Source: Collinsella tanakaei YIT 12063
Lineage (GTDB): Bacteria; Actinomycetota; Coriobacteriia; Coriobacteriales; Coriobacteriaceae
Direction of reading: 5' to 3'
Assembly (NCBI RefSeq): GCF_000225705.1
Contig: NZ_JH126469.1
Span: 296,358 to 357,900 of the forward strand
DNA length: 61,543 nucleotides
Shown: piece after piece, positions 47,175-56,080 of the stretch
How the letters are laid out: every line of letters starts with the position of its first letter
How positions within the stretch are numbered: the stretch's first letter is position 1
Notes under the pieces: model-generated
The model's input: the letters and a program-made list of their open reading frames with translations, nothing else
What the model was told of the DNA's origin: nothing
Databases searched by the model: none
Made by a program: the position numbers and the translations under genes

Positions 47175-48317
47175 ATGGCACAAGCAAAGATGCCCGGCAG
47201 CATAACTTTAGTGTGCGACGGCGTGTATCGGGTAAGGGTGTCCAAGGGCTTCCGATCGGACGGTAAGCGAAGGACCGTGAACAGGACGGTGCACGGGACG
47301 AGGGAGGACGCGGAGCGGGAGTGCATCCGCATCGCCTACGAGATGGGCAGGTCCTCGGCGGTGGGCGACTCGCTCACGCTGTCCCAGTACTACTACGCCA
47401 TATTCCGCGAGGGCGAGAGCAACAGGGGGAAGCCCAGGTCCGCCGCCACGCTGCGCGGTTACGACTCCCAGATGGAGCGCAGCGTGCTACCCAAGATAGG
47501 GGACAGGCCGATATCGGCGATAACGCACGACGAGATCCGCTCCGTGGTGAAGTCGGCGAGCGCTCCTAGGAAGTGCAAGGAGACGCTGCGCACGGTGCTG
47601 CGCTGCGCCTACGACGACGGCTTCATCGACGAGCCGCCCATGCAGAGGCGCATCGCCACGGCGAGGGAGCGCAGGCCGCAGGAGGTGCCGTGGGATCCCA
47701 TGGAGGCCGCCGGCGCCCTGGCGGCGTTCCGCGATTCCGGCCAGCCGATGCTCGAGGCCTATCTCATTCTCGGCCTGTCCGGCCTCCGCACAGAGGAGGC
47801 GCTCGCGGTGTCGCCGGCGGACGTGGCCAGGCAGGAGACGCTGGATTTCGAGACGGGGGAGACGGTCGCCACGCTGACGGTGGCGATCAGGAACACCTAC
47901 ACGTACGATGACGGGTTCCGCGAGGGGACCAAGACCGACTTCTCGGCGCGCATGATGCCGGTCATCGTCGCCGGACGAGACCGCCTCATGCAGATCATCG
48001 CCCAATCCCGCCCGGAGAGGCGCGAGGACATCCCGTCATGGGTCTCCGGCAGGATCGTCGACCTCACCTACAACCAGCTCCTCAACAGATGGAGGAGGGC
48101 CTTGCCGAAACTCGGCCTGAGGTACATCCCGCCCGACATGCTGAGGCACACGAGCGAGACCATGATGCAGGCGAGCATGCTCCCGGATACCCTGGTGAGC
48201 AGGCTCCACGGCCATACGGACCTCCGAACCGACTACGCGCACTATATGCGCCCGGGACTCGCCCAAGCGGAGATGGCGGCGCGCGAGGTGCATAAAATCA
48301 TGCCGGTTGAAGGATAG
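47175..48317 (+). CDS. int: Prophage integrase, tyrosine recombinase
   Basis: 380 residues. N-terminal arm domain (DGVYRVRVSKGFRSDGKRRT), core-binding domain (SAATLRGYDSQMERSVLPKI) and catalytic domain with GLSGLRTEEALAV (Arg), DMLRHTSETMMQ (His-x-x-Arg), HGHTDLRTDYAHYMRP (His and nucleophile Tyr). It sits directly beside attR and reads toward it, as expected for the enzyme that integrated this prophage at tRNA-Val. Preceded by the duplicated hairpin leader and followed by a terminator. Confidence 0.92.
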   Translation: MAQAKMPGSITLVCDGVYRVRVSKGFRSDGKRRTVNRTVHGTREDAERECIRIAYEMGRSSAVGDSLTLSQYYYAIFREGESNRGKPRSAATLRGYDSQMERSVLPKIGDRPISAITHDEIRSVVKSASAPRKCKETLRTVLRCAYDDGFIDEPPMQRRIATARERRPQEVPWDPMEAAGALAAFRDSGQPMLEAYLILGLSGLRTEEALAVSPADVARQETLDFETGETVATLTVAIRNTYTYDDGFREGTKTDFSARMMPVIVAGRDRLMQIIAQSRPERREDIPSWVSGRIVDLTYNQLLNRWRRALPKLGLRYIPPDMLRHTSETMMQASMLPDTLVSRLHGHTDLRTDYAHYMRPGLAQAEMAAREVHKIMPVEG

Positions 48318-48354
48318 TTAGGTACCTTCGTCCCACGATGTCCTAACTTTTTCT
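48317..48354 (+). terminator. Terminator of int
   Basis: Stem gttagg/cctaac (48317-48322/48342-48347) and a following TTTTTCTTT; starts within the int stop codon. Confidence 0.7.
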
Positions 48355-48359
48355 TTATG

Positions 48360-48389
48360 CAAAAAGCCCCCGAGCAGGTCGGGGGCTAA
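48360..48389 (-). terminator. Phage-supplied terminator for tRNA-Val
   Basis: Minus-strand stem agcccccga/tcgggggct with TTTTTGC after it. It replaces the displaced host terminator now left of attL. Confidence 0.85.
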
Positions 48390-48392
48390 AAC

Positions 48393-48419
48393 TCGATGGT
48401 GGGCGATGAGGGATTCGAA
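48393..48419 (-). repeat. Prophage attachment site attR
   Basis: 27 bp identical to 14254-14280; overlaps the 3' 20 bases of tRNA-Val, whose function the phage restores. Confidence 0.92.
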
Positions 48420-48472
48420 CCCCCAGCCTTGTGCGTGTAAAGCACCTGCGCTAACCGTTGCGCCAATCGCCC
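48397..48472 (-). tRNA. tRNA-Val(UAC)
   Basis: Minus-strand 76-mer: acceptor GGGCGAT/ATCGCCC, anticodon loop TTTACAC with anticodon TAC, T-loop GGTTCGAATCC and an encoded CCA. Fully intact after integration; it is the prophage target. Confidence 0.95.
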
Positions 48473-48482
48473 ATGGGCATCT

Positions 48483-48511
48483 AGTATATCCACAGCAAAG
48501 CAGTTCGGCAA
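48483..48511 (-). promoter_or_regulatory. Promoter of tRNA-Val
   Basis: Minus-strand TTGCCG (48506-48511), 17 bases, TATACT (48483-48488), ten bases before the mature tRNA 5' end. Confidence 0.8.
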
Positions 48512-48635
48512 GGCTACAATAGTAATAGTTTTTGGACGATGAGTTCCCGGTACGCGCCGCATCGCGCTGGCCGGGCGTTTTCCCCTCGGTCGCATCGGGT
48601 TCGCCGGGCCGCCCGCGGGGGCTTTCGGAGGCATC

Positions 48636-50207
48636 ATGGCTACAACAGACGCCGCATCGCTCGATCCCGCATCGCTGCGGATACCGGGTACGCTTGAGCA
48701 ATACATCGACGCGCTCGAGAGCGCGGGGGTCCTGGCGGGCGTTGCGGGCTCCACGTCTATCGAGGACGTGGCGGGCATTCCCATATCGCTGGTCAGCTAT
48801 GATTCGCGAGCCGTGGGGCCGGACACGCTGTTCATCTGCAAAGGCGCTGCGTTCAAAGAGGATTACCTGGTGCAGGCGCAGCATGCCGGCGCCGTCGCCT
48901 ACGTGTCAGAGTCAAACTATACGGATATCGATCTTCCATGCCTGCTTGTGGATGATATCCGCGCCGCTTTGGGCCCGTTGGCATCCCTTGCCTACGGGCA
49001 GCCTGCCAAGCACCTTCGCATCAGCACGTTTACGGGAACAAAGGGTAAGACTACCAGCGCGTTCTACCTCAAGGGAATTTTGGACAAGGAGGCGCGCGCG
49101 GACGAGTGCGAGCCGTGCGCCCTCATCTCCACCATCCTTATCGACAACGGTCGCCACCGCATCATGTCCAAGCTCACGTCGCCGGAGCCCCTGGAGCTCA
49201 ACCTCTATCTGGCGAGCGCGTGGAAGCTTGGCTCCCGTGACGTGGTGATGGAATCATCTAGCCAAGCGCTTAAATATGGACGAGTGGCGGGCGTCGAGTT
49301 CGAGGTCGGTGCGTTCACCAATATCAGCGAAGACCACATCTCGCCCATCGAGCACCCCACCTTTGAGGATTACTTCTCCAGCAAGCTCACCTTGTTCCGC
49401 CAGTGCCGCCACGCCGTGGTCAATCTGGATATGGACATGGTCGACCGCGTGCTCGACGCGGCTTCCGTCTGCGAGAGCACGCTGACGTACTCCATGACCA
49501 ACCCCGTAGCAGATGTTCACGCAGTGTCGTGGGAGCAGCGCGGTCACAAGACGGTTCTAACGGTTAAGACGCCGCGCTTCACCATAGACGTCATCGTCCC
49601 TACCATCGCGGACTTCAACCTGTCCAACGCGCTGGGCGCTATCGCCTGCGCGGAGGTCCTTGGGTGTAGCCGTGCCGCCATCGAGCACGGGCTTGAGGAC
49701 GTGCGCGTGCCCGGCCGTATGGAGCGCATCGAGTCGCGCGATCCCAATATTGTGGGCTTGGTTGATTACGCTCACAACGAGGTCAGCATGCGCGCTTTGC
49801 TTGAGAACGTGCGTCGAAGCTATCCCGATCGAGAACTGTGCTGCGTCTTTGGATCAACGGGAGACAAGGGCGTCGAACGTCGCGAGGGCATGGGCCGCGT
49901 GGCGGGCGAGCTGGCGGACCGCATCATCATCACGGAGGATGACGCCGGCACCCAAAACGTGATGGATATATGTAAGACCATAGAGTCCTTCGCTCGCGAT
50001 GCCGGGGCAACCAATATCCAAATCGAGCCAGACCGCGAGCAGGCGGCGCGCTTGGCGGTACGCGGTTGCACCGGTCCTGCCATTATCGTGATGGCGGGCA
50101 AGGGGCATGAGCGCCATATGATCCGCGCCCACGGCAGAGATCCCTACGAGGGCGATTCGTCCATGCTCGCCCGCGTCTTCGACCAAGAGGTGAAGGCGGT
50201 CGAATAG
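48636..50207 (+). CDS. murE: UDP-N-acetylmuramyl-tripeptide synthetase (MurE-like)
   Basis: 523 residues. P-loop FTGTKGKTTSAFYLKGILD, GAFTNISEDHISPIEHPTFE and GRMERIE, VDYAHN, GSTGDKGVERREGMG are standard MurE parts. It adds the third amino acid to UDP-MurNAc-L-Ala-D-Glu in the cytoplasm. In place of the diaminopimelate-specifying DNPR (or Lys-type DNPA) the sequence reads TEDDAGTQN, so the third residue of the stem peptide is not obvious. An N-terminal extension of about 25 residues is unusual. Starts a wall-synthesis-related segment with murI. Confidence 0.88.
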   Translation: MATTDAASLDPASLRIPGTLEQYIDALESAGVLAGVAGSTSIEDVAGIPISLVSYDSRAVGPDTLFICKGAAFKEDYLVQAQHAGAVAYVSESNYTDIDLPCLLVDDIRAALGPLASLAYGQPAKHLRISTFTGTKGKTTSAFYLKGILDKEARADECEPCALISTILIDNGRHRIMSKLTSPEPLELNLYLASAWKLGSRDVVMESSSQALKYGRVAGVEFEVGAFTNISEDHISPIEHPTFEDYFSSKLTLFRQCRHAVVNLDMDMVDRVLDAASVCESTLTYSMTNPVADVHAVSWEQRGHKTVLTVKTPRFTIDVIVPTIADFNLSNALGAIACAEVLGCSRAAIEHGLEDVRVPGRMERIESRDPNIVGLVDYAHNEVSMRALLENVRRSYPDRELCCVFGSTGDKGVERREGMGRVAGELADRIIITEDDAGTQNVMDICKTIESFARDAGATNIQIEPDREQAARLAVRGCTGPAIIVMAGKGHERHMIRAHGRDPYEGDSSMLARVFDQEVKAVE

Positions 50208-50233
50208 CCTGCTTGCATCCTCCATCCACGGTG

Positions 50234-50281
50234 CAGGGCGGCCCGCGTCCCAAGCGGATGGCGGGCCGCCCTGTTTGTATT
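50234..50281 (+). terminator. Terminator after murE
   Basis: Perfect 13-bp stem (50234-50246/50261-50273) followed by TTTGTATT. Confidence 0.8.
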
Positions 50282-50398
50282 GGGCTTTAATTGCGCAGGC
50301 GCGCCGACGCGTTTGGCAGCCCTTTGGGCATGCGGGTATGATAGGTTCGTTAATCGCCCGCCGCCCTGCGGCGACAAGCTACGCGGAAGGACCTCCTC

Positions 50399-51304
50399 AT
50401 GCCCAACACCGTTTTGCCCGCGAATCCCGCAGGCGAGCTCAAAGAGCGCCTCGCGCGCGTTCGCTACGTGTTCACAGACCTGGACGGCACCATGCTCGCT
50501 CCGGGTTCGTGCGTGCTGGCGGATAACGACGGCAATCCCAGCCTTGATTTGGTCGCCACGCTGCTGGACCTTAAGCGCGCCGGCGTGGAAGTCATCCCGT
50601 GCTCGGGCCGCAACCGCTCCATGCTGCATGAGGACGTGCGCGTGCTGGGCCTAAACTCCTACATTGGCGAGATGGGCGGCTTGCTCATGCTCGACCATAA
50701 ACGCAATGATTGGCGTTACTTTACCGCTGACATGCCGTTTGACGAGGGGTCGGGCAAGACACCGCACGAGTGCATCGAGGAAACCGGCGTTTTGGACGAG
50801 TTCATGAGTCGCTGGCCGGGTCTGCTCGAGTTCCATAACGACATGGCAAACGGCTACAAGTACCGCGAGGTCACGGTGGGCATGCGAGGCGAGGTGCCGG
50901 ACGAGGAGGCGCTGGCCATCATCGAGGCTGCGGGCGCCCAACTCTCTTGGGGCGACAACGGCTTTCTCAACTACATCTCCGCACCCACCACGCTCAAGCT
51001 GCCGGAGGGCGTGCGAGGCCGCGCCTTCAACCTTATGCCGCTGGGCCTCAACAAGCGTCGCGGCGTGGAGCGCTTCTGCGAGCTGCGCGGCATCGATAGG
51101 GAGGAGACCCTGTCCATTGGCGACGCGTCTTCCGATTTCCTCATGGCGGACGCCACGGGGCTGTTCTTCTTGGTCGAGAACGGCTTGAAGGACCCCGGCG
51201 CGCAGGCGTTCCTGGAGAGCCACGAGAACGCGTACGTGACGGACGGCCGCATCGTTACCGGCTGGATCAACGCTATGAGGGCGCTGCTCGCCGCCAAACA
51301 ATAG
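50399..51304 (+). CDS. HAD-IIB (Cof-type) phosphatase
   Basis: 301 residues. Motif I YVFTDLDGTMLAPG (nucleophile Asp), motif II VIPCSGRN, motif III Lys in GLNKRRGVERF and motif IV SIGDASSDFLMAD. A cap domain sits between motifs II and III. Cof-type enzymes dephosphorylate sugar phosphates or cofactor precursors; the substrate is unclear. GGAAGGAC precedes the ATG. Own transcription unit. Confidence 0.85.
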   Translation: MPNTVLPANPAGELKERLARVRYVFTDLDGTMLAPGSCVLADNDGNPSLDLVATLLDLKRAGVEVIPCSGRNRSMLHEDVRVLGLNSYIGEMGGLLMLDHKRNDWRYFTADMPFDEGSGKTPHECIEETGVLDEFMSRWPGLLEFHNDMANGYKYREVTVGMRGEVPDEEALAIIEAAGAQLSWGDNGFLNYISAPTTLKLPEGVRGRAFNLMPLGLNKRRGVERFCELRGIDREETLSIGDASSDFLMADATGLFFLVENGLKDPGAQAFLESHENAYVTDGRIVTGWINAMRALLAAKQ

Positions 51305-51378
51305 GGGGTGCACGCTGGATGAGAATCGCCGGCGCAGGCCCGTTCATCCGGCAGGGTCTTTAAGCTAATGGAAAGGTC

Positions 51379-52329
51379 GTGCAAGAACAGATGCATACAT
51401 TGGATGTGAAGGACATCTCGCTCAACGCGTTGCCCATCGGCGTGTTCGACTCGGGCCTGGGCGGACTTACCGTTGCTCGCGCCATAGCTCAGGCGCTGCC
51501 GCACGAGTCTATCTACTACGTGGGCGATACCAAGCGCTGTCCGTATGGTACGCGTTCGGAAGACCAGGTGCGCGCCTTCGCTATCCAGGCGGGGCGCTGG
51601 CTTGAGGCTCATGCGGTCAAGATCATGGTGATCGCCTGCAACACGGCGACCGCCGCCGCCCTGCCCCTTGCCCAGCAGCTGTTCAGCGTTCCGGTAATCG
51701 GCGTCATCGCGCCTGGCGCCCGCGCGGCCATCCATTCAACCCGCACGCGCAAGGTGGGCGTGCTGGCAACCGAGCTTACAGTGCGCTCCGGTGCCTACAC
51801 CAGGGCGATTCACGCATTGGACGCCGGCGTGGACGTGTACGGCTGCCCCGCTTCCAGCTTTGTCAACATTGTCGAGCACGAGCTCGCCACGGGGGCGCAC
51901 CTGCAAGAGCAGTGGCTTGAGAACGGCGATATCTTCGATACGCCAGAGACCCGAGCTGAGGTGGCTCGTACCATCAAGCCGCTGGAAGACGCCGCTATCG
52001 ATACCGTGGTGCTTGGCTGCACGCATTTTCCTCTGCTTGCCGGTCCCATTCGCAATGCGCTGGGCCCCGGGGTGCGCGTGGTGTCCTCGGCCGAGGAGAC
52101 CACCTACGAGCTGGCGGACATCCTACGTCGCCGCGATCAGCTGGCAACGGACGATGTGGTTCCAGAGCATCGCTTCGCCACCACGTCTGACAACATCGCG
52201 GAGTTCGCCGCCGCGGGCAGCTTCATCTTTGGTCAGCCCCTTCGCAGCATCGAGCATATTCCGCTGGAAGAACTCGAGAGCCTGCCGGTTACCGCAGGCG
52301 CCGCCGGGAGGTCCTGCCAGGTGGGTTAG
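51379..52329 (+). CDS. murI: Glutamate racemase
   Basis: 316 residues from a GTG; an ATG at 51391 is an alternative, and neither has perfect ribosome-site spacing. GVFDSGLGGLTVARAIAQAL, VIACNTATAAALP (first catalytic Cys) and VVLGCTHFPLLAGPI (second Cys) are intact. It makes D-glutamate for peptidoglycan. Apparently the first gene of murI-rph-rdgB-dtd. Confidence 0.93.
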   Translation: MQEQMHTLDVKDISLNALPIGVFDSGLGGLTVARAIAQALPHESIYYVGDTKRCPYGTRSEDQVRAFAIQAGRWLEAHAVKIMVIACNTATAAALPLAQQLFSVPVIGVIAPGARAAIHSTRTRKVGVLATELTVRSGAYTRAIHALDAGVDVYGCPASSFVNIVEHELATGAHLQEQWLENGDIFDTPETRAEVARTIKPLEDAAIDTVVLGCTHFPLLAGPIRNALGPGVRVVSSAEETTYELADILRRRDQLATDDVVPEHRFATTSDNIAEFAAAGSFIFGQPLRSIEHIPLEELESLPVTAGAAGRSCQVG

Positions 52330-52414
52330 AAAAAACCGTCCCACGGTGTCCTGCGAGCGGGCGCACCGCGTCGGCCCCGTCATCAACCACGTCTACGGCT
52401 ATTGGAGCTATACC

Positions 52415-53152
52415 ATGGAACATATCGAAGTCGTTCGATCCGGCGGCCGCGCCGCCAACCAAATGCGCCCGGTTCGCCTGGAGCGCGACGTTATGAAGAA
52501 CGCGCTGGGCTCGTGCATGGTCGAGTTTGGAGACACACGCGTGCTGTGCGCCGCCACCATCGAGGAGGGCCTGCCTGCGTGGCGTCGTGCCAGCCGTGCG
52601 GGCTGGGTGACCGCCGAGTACGCCATGCTGCCCGCCTCCACTAATCGCCGCACGCGTCGCGAGACCTCCGCGCGCAAGGGCCGCTCCATGGAGATCGAGC
52701 GCCTCATCGGGCGCAGCCTGCGCACCGTGGTGAACCTGCGCGCCCTGGGCGAGTACACGGTCACCGTGGACTGCGATGTCATCCAGGCAGATGGCGGCAC
52801 TCGCACCGCCAGCATCACCGGCGCCTGGGTCGCCTTGCATGACGCCCTTATGGCGTGGGTCGACGCCGGTAAGATCGCCCGTCTGCCGCTTACCGGCCAG
52901 GTCGCCGCGGTGTCCATGGGCGTGGTCGATGGTGCCGAACTGCTCGACCTCGATTATTCCGAGGATTCCAATGCAGAGGTCGATATGAACCTGGTCGCCA
53001 CGGACTCCGGCGAGATTGTGGAACTGCAGGGAACCGGTGAGCGCACCCCGTTCGACCGTACGCGTCTTAACAACCTGCTCGACTTGGGCGATCTTGGCAT
53101 TCAGCACCTTATCGCCCTGCAAAACGAGGTCACTGCGTTTAGGGACGAGTAG
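52415..53152 (+). CDS. rph: Ribonuclease PH
   Basis: 245 residues, standard length. GSCMVEFGDTRVLCAATIEE, NRRTRRETSARKGRSMEIER and LIGRSLRTVVNL, DCDVIQADGGTRTASITG match RNase PH: phosphate-dependent 3' trimming of tRNA precursors. The ATG at 52415 has GGAG seven bases upstream; a longer in-frame reading would overlap murI. Followed closely by rdgB. Confidence 0.95.
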   Translation: MEHIEVVRSGGRAANQMRPVRLERDVMKNALGSCMVEFGDTRVLCAATIEEGLPAWRRASRAGWVTAEYAMLPASTNRRTRRETSARKGRSMEIERLIGRSLRTVVNLRALGEYTVTVDCDVIQADGGTRTASITGAWVALHDALMAWVDAGKIARLPLTGQVAAVSMGVVDGAELLDLDYSEDSNAEVDMNLVATDSGEIVELQGTGERTPFDRTRLNNLLDLGDLGIQHLIALQNEVTAFRDE

Positions 53153-53184
53153 CACCTGCCGCGATTACCAGAAGGGAGCACGAC

Positions 53185-53826
53185 GTGCTCGAGAAGATCA
53201 ACATCGAAGAGCTCGATCCCAGGCGGACCATTGTGGTCGCTACGGGCAACATGCATAAGCTGACCGAGATCGAGGCCATTCTTTCCGGCGTGCTGCCGGA
53301 TGTTCGCTTTGTCGCGTTGGGTCAGCTAGGCGACTTCGAGGATCCGGAGGAGAACGGAACCACGTTCTTGGAAAACGCCATCATCAAGGCTCAGGCTGCG
53401 GTCGAGGCGACCGGCCTCGCCGCCATCGCGGACGATTCCGGCCTGGTGGTCGATGCGCTGAACGGCGAGCCGGGCGTCTACTCCGCCCGTTACGCTGGCG
53501 TGCATGGCGATGACGCCGCCAACAACGCCAAGCTGCTGGCGAATATGGACGGCGTGGCCGATGCCGACCGCACGGCGCGCTTCATGAGCGTGGTCGCGCT
53601 GATCGACGCCGAGGGCTTCGCGCTCACCGGCACCGGTTCGTGCGAGGGCGTGATAGGCCATGAGGGGCGTGGCGAGTTTGGTTTTGGCTATGACCCGCTC
53701 TTCCTGCCAAGCGATACTCCGGGCAAGACCATGGCGCAGCTCGCGCCGGACGAGAAAAATGCCATCAGCCATAGGTTCCACGCGCTTTTGGACCTCTCGT
53801 CCAAACTCTCCGCGGAGGCTAAGTAG
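53185..53826 (+). CDS. rdgB: XTP/dITP pyrophosphatase
   Basis: 213 residues. TIVVATGNMHKLTEIEAIL (SHNxxK-like), FLENAIIKAQAAVEATG, ADDSGLVVDALNGEPGVYSA and the FGFGYDPLFLP, SHRFHAL end are RdgB/HAM1 hallmarks. Removes non-canonical purine triphosphates. GTG start with AGAAGGGAG upstream. Stop touches the dtd start. Confidence 0.95.
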   Translation: MLEKINIEELDPRRTIVVATGNMHKLTEIEAILSGVLPDVRFVALGQLGDFEDPEENGTTFLENAIIKAQAAVEATGLAAIADDSGLVVDALNGEPGVYSARYAGVHGDDAANNAKLLANMDGVADADRTARFMSVVALIDAEGFALTGTGSCEGVIGHEGRGEFGFGYDPLFLPSDTPGKTMAQLAPDEKNAISHRFHALLDLSSKLSAEAK

Positions 53827-54273
53827 ATGCGCGCCGTGGTGCAGCGCGTCTCGTCCGCATCGGTGGCTATAGACGGCGAGACGGTGGGCCAAATTGGCCG
53901 TGGATACCTGGTGCTGTTGGGCGTTGGCCACAACGATACCAGGGCGGACGCGGACAAGCTGTGGGGCAAGCTGGGCGGCCTTCGCATCAACGATGACGAG
54001 GACGGCAAGACCAACCTGTCGCTGGAGCAGGTGAAAGGCGAGGTCCTGGTGGTTTCGCAGTTTACGCTCTATGCGGATTGCCGTCGCGGCCGTCGCCCGT
54101 CCTTCACGGCGGCAGGCGCCCCGGAAGTCGCCAACGATCTCTACGAGTACTTTGTCTCGCTGGTGCGTGCGGACGTCCCCCATGTGGCGTGCGGCCGCTT
54201 TGGCGCCGACATGAAGGTTTCGCTGGTCAACGACGGTCCCTTCACCATCATCCTCGACACCGACGAGCTCTAG
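53827..54273 (+). CDS. dtd: D-aminoacyl-tRNA deacylase
   Basis: 148 residues. [20 protein letters not shown], the catalytic-site [20 protein letters not shown] and the C-terminal [11 protein letters not shown] define DTD, which hydrolyses D-amino acids from tRNA. The ATG directly follows the rdgB stop. Confidence 0.95.
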   Translation: MRAVVQRVSSASVAIDGETVGQIGRGYLVLLGVGHNDTRADADKLWGKLGGLRINDDEDGKTNLSLEQVKGEVLVVSQFTLYADCRRGRRPSFTAAGAPEVANDLYEYFVSLVRADVPHVACGRFGADMKVSLVNDGPFTIILDTDEL

Positions 54274-54384
54274 CCTCGTTTCCAAGATACGCACTTCGCG
54301 GCGCTCCAGATTGTCCTCATTTGACGGATATCTGGGGCGCCTCTTCTATGCGTGACGCTCTGACGTGCAATTTTGTTAGCAGGC

Positions 54385-54394
54385 TGCTATACTG
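54385..54394 (+). promoter_or_regulatory. Extended -10 promoter for veg-ispE
   Basis: TGCTATACT (TG one base before TATACT), about 55 bases before veg. No clear -35 box. Confidence 0.5.
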
Positions 54395-54446
54395 CTTCCG
54401 TTTGAACCTAAGTTGGGCGCATTATGCCCTTGTGGAGGCTAACAAG

Positions 54447-54740
54447 ATGGAAGAGCTTGAAGTTAATCACGTGGACGAGATTCACCAGAAGCTGATCAAC
54501 ATGGTGGGGGAGCGAATCCGCGTCAAGGCCAATATGGGCCGCACCCGCGTGGTCGAGCGCATGGGCACCATCAAGACGGTTCATCCGTCTGTGTTCATTG
54601 TCGAGGTGGACGAGCGCCGTGGCCGCAAGTCCCGCCAGTCCTACCAGTACGTCGACGTGCTAACCGGTACCGTCGAGCTGTTTGATCCGGAGTCCGGCGA
54701 GCATATCTTTGTTCCCCTGGGAAACCAGCTGGAGGAGTAG
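54447..54740 (+). CDS. veg: Veg family protein
   Basis: 97 residues. INMVGERIRVKANMGRTRVV and ERMGTIKTVHPSVFIVEVDE match Veg (DUF1021), a small abundant protein that in Bacillus affects biofilm matrix genes. It usually lies beside ispE, as here. GTGGAGG precedes the ATG at 54447; ispE starts four bases after the stop. Confidence 0.88.
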   Translation: MEELEVNHVDEIHQKLINMVGERIRVKANMGRTRVVERMGTIKTVHPSVFIVEVDERRGRKSRQSYQYVDVLTGTVELFDPESGEHIFVPLGNQLEE

Positions 54741-54744
54741 GGCT

Positions 54745-55653
54745 ATGGCTCCTCAGTTCATCCTGATTACCGCGCCGGGCAAGATTAACCTATACCTTGG
54801 CGTTCATCCCCATGGGACGGATGCAGAGGCGGAGGAGTCCGGCTACCATCGCGTGGATACGGTTATGACCGCGATCGACCTGGCGGATACCATCGCCATG
54901 GCGCCTCATGACGAGCTGCTGGTTCGCATGGTGCCCGAGGCGGATTTTCCCATGGAGCAGAACTCCGCCTACAAGGCGGCCATCGCCATGGGCGAGGCGT
55001 TTGGTCGCGACCCCAATTTCGCGATCTTGATCGATAAGCACATTCCTGTGCGCGCCGGCCTGGGCGGGCCGTCTGCGGACGCCGCCGCGGTCATCATGGG
55101 TCTGTGCTATTTCTGGAAGATCGACGCCACAGATCCACGTATCGATGCCGTCGCGCGCTCCATTGGCTCTGATGTGGCGTTCTTCCTGTATGGCCCGCCG
55201 GCGTACCTATCCGGCAGGGGCGACGCGATGCAGGAAATGTACCGGCCGCTCACGGGAACGCCGCTGGCGCTGGTAAAGCCCATGAACGGCGGGGTGAGCG
55301 CGGCGGACGCCTACGCTGAGTTCGATACGGATCCGGTTGCGCCCGCGGATATAGAGCCCATGCTCCAGGCTATGCGCGACCATCGCGAGCAGGATATCTT
55401 TGCGAACATCCACAACAACCTGGGTGCGGCGGCGCTCAAGCTCTCGCCCGAGATGGCGGACATTCTCGAGTGGCTCCGTGCGCAGGACAACGTCCGCGCC
55501 GTGGATGTATGCGGTTCGGGCTCGTGCCTCTTTGCGGTATGCAACACGCAGATGGCGGCCGAGAAGATCGCGCTGTCCGCACTTAAAGACCACGGTTGGT
55601 GGGCCCAGGCCGCCAAGATGGAGAAGAGCGGTCCTTTTATCGCTGTCGGCTAA
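54745..55653 (+). CDS. ispE: 4-diphosphocytidyl-2-C-methyl-D-erythritol kinase
   Basis: 302 residues. APGKINLYLGVHPHGTDAEA, the ATP-binding PVRAGLGGPSADAAAVIMGL, and GSDVAFFLYGPPAYLSGRGD, CGSGSCLFAV mark a GHMP kinase of the MEP isoprenoid pathway. The usual GLGGGS is GLGGPS here. The ATG at 54745 has GGAGGAG upstream. Confidence 0.93.
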   Translation: MAPQFILITAPGKINLYLGVHPHGTDAEAEESGYHRVDTVMTAIDLADTIAMAPHDELLVRMVPEADFPMEQNSAYKAAIAMGEAFGRDPNFAILIDKHIPVRAGLGGPSADAAAVIMGLCYFWKIDATDPRIDAVARSIGSDVAFFLYGPPAYLSGRGDAMQEMYRPLTGTPLALVKPMNGGVSAADAYAEFDTDPVAPADIEPMLQAMRDHREQDIFANIHNNLGAAALKLSPEMADILEWLRAQDNVRAVDVCGSGSCLFAVCNTQMAAEKIALSALKDHGWWAQAAKMEKSGPFIAVG

Positions 55654-55753
55654 GCTGTACCCAGGTCCAGGGTTTGGAATAGGCAGCGTGATGATGTGGA
55701 CGAAAAATATCTCTGGTATTTCTCGTCCGCCTTTGGTACTATAGTCGAGCTAA

Positions 55754-55830
55754 CGGGTTGTGGCTCAGTTTGGTAGAGCACTGCGTTCGGGACGCAGGGG
55801 TCGCTGGTTCAAATCCAGTCAACCCGACCA
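55754..55830 (+). tRNA. tRNA-Pro(CGG)
   Basis: 77-mer with acceptor CGGGTTG/CAACCCG, anticodon stem CTGCG/CGCAG around TTCGGGA (anticodon CGG) and an encoded CCA. A terminator follows. Confidence 0.95.
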
Positions 55831-55840
55831 TTGCATGATA

Positions 55841-55873
55841 AAGGGGTCAAGGCATTAGGCTTTGGCCCCTTTT
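55841..55873 (+). terminator. Terminator of tRNA-Pro
   Basis: 10-bp stem (55841-55850/55862-55871, one G-U) with a T-rich end. Confidence 0.8.
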
Positions 55874-55949
55874 GCTATGTAGGTGAACTGATGCACGGCT
55901 TACCAAATGCTGATATTGATGCCCGTCAAGCGTGTAAAATATGGCGGTG

Positions 55950-55979
55950 TTGTCATTCGCAGTACAGGCGCGGTATACT
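55950..55979 (+). promoter_or_regulatory. Promoter of tatA
   Basis: TTGTCA (55950-55955), 18 bases, TATACT (55974-55979), about 100 bases before tatA. Confidence 0.6.
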
Positions 55980-56080
55980 CAATCGAGCTTTACAGGCACG
56001 GCCAGCGTTGGCCGGATCGCGCAAAGGCGGCGATTTTCCGATGCGCCTCGCATCGACTCTACGTATTTGGAGGAAGTAAC

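Larger units (their letters stand above)
14254..48419. mobile_element. Prophage, siphovirus-type, in tRNA-Val
   Basis: Bounded by a perfect 27-bp direct repeat (14254-14280 and 48393-48419) that overlaps the 3' end of tRNA-Val. It holds integrase, repressor switch, replication, packaging, head, tail and lysis modules in conventional order, with one clear broken gene near attL. HK97-type capsid, HNH-terminase arrangement, tape measure and tail chaperones indicate a temperate, tailed phage with a long, probably non-contractile tail. It may still be active; sequence alone cannot show this. Confidence 0.93.
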
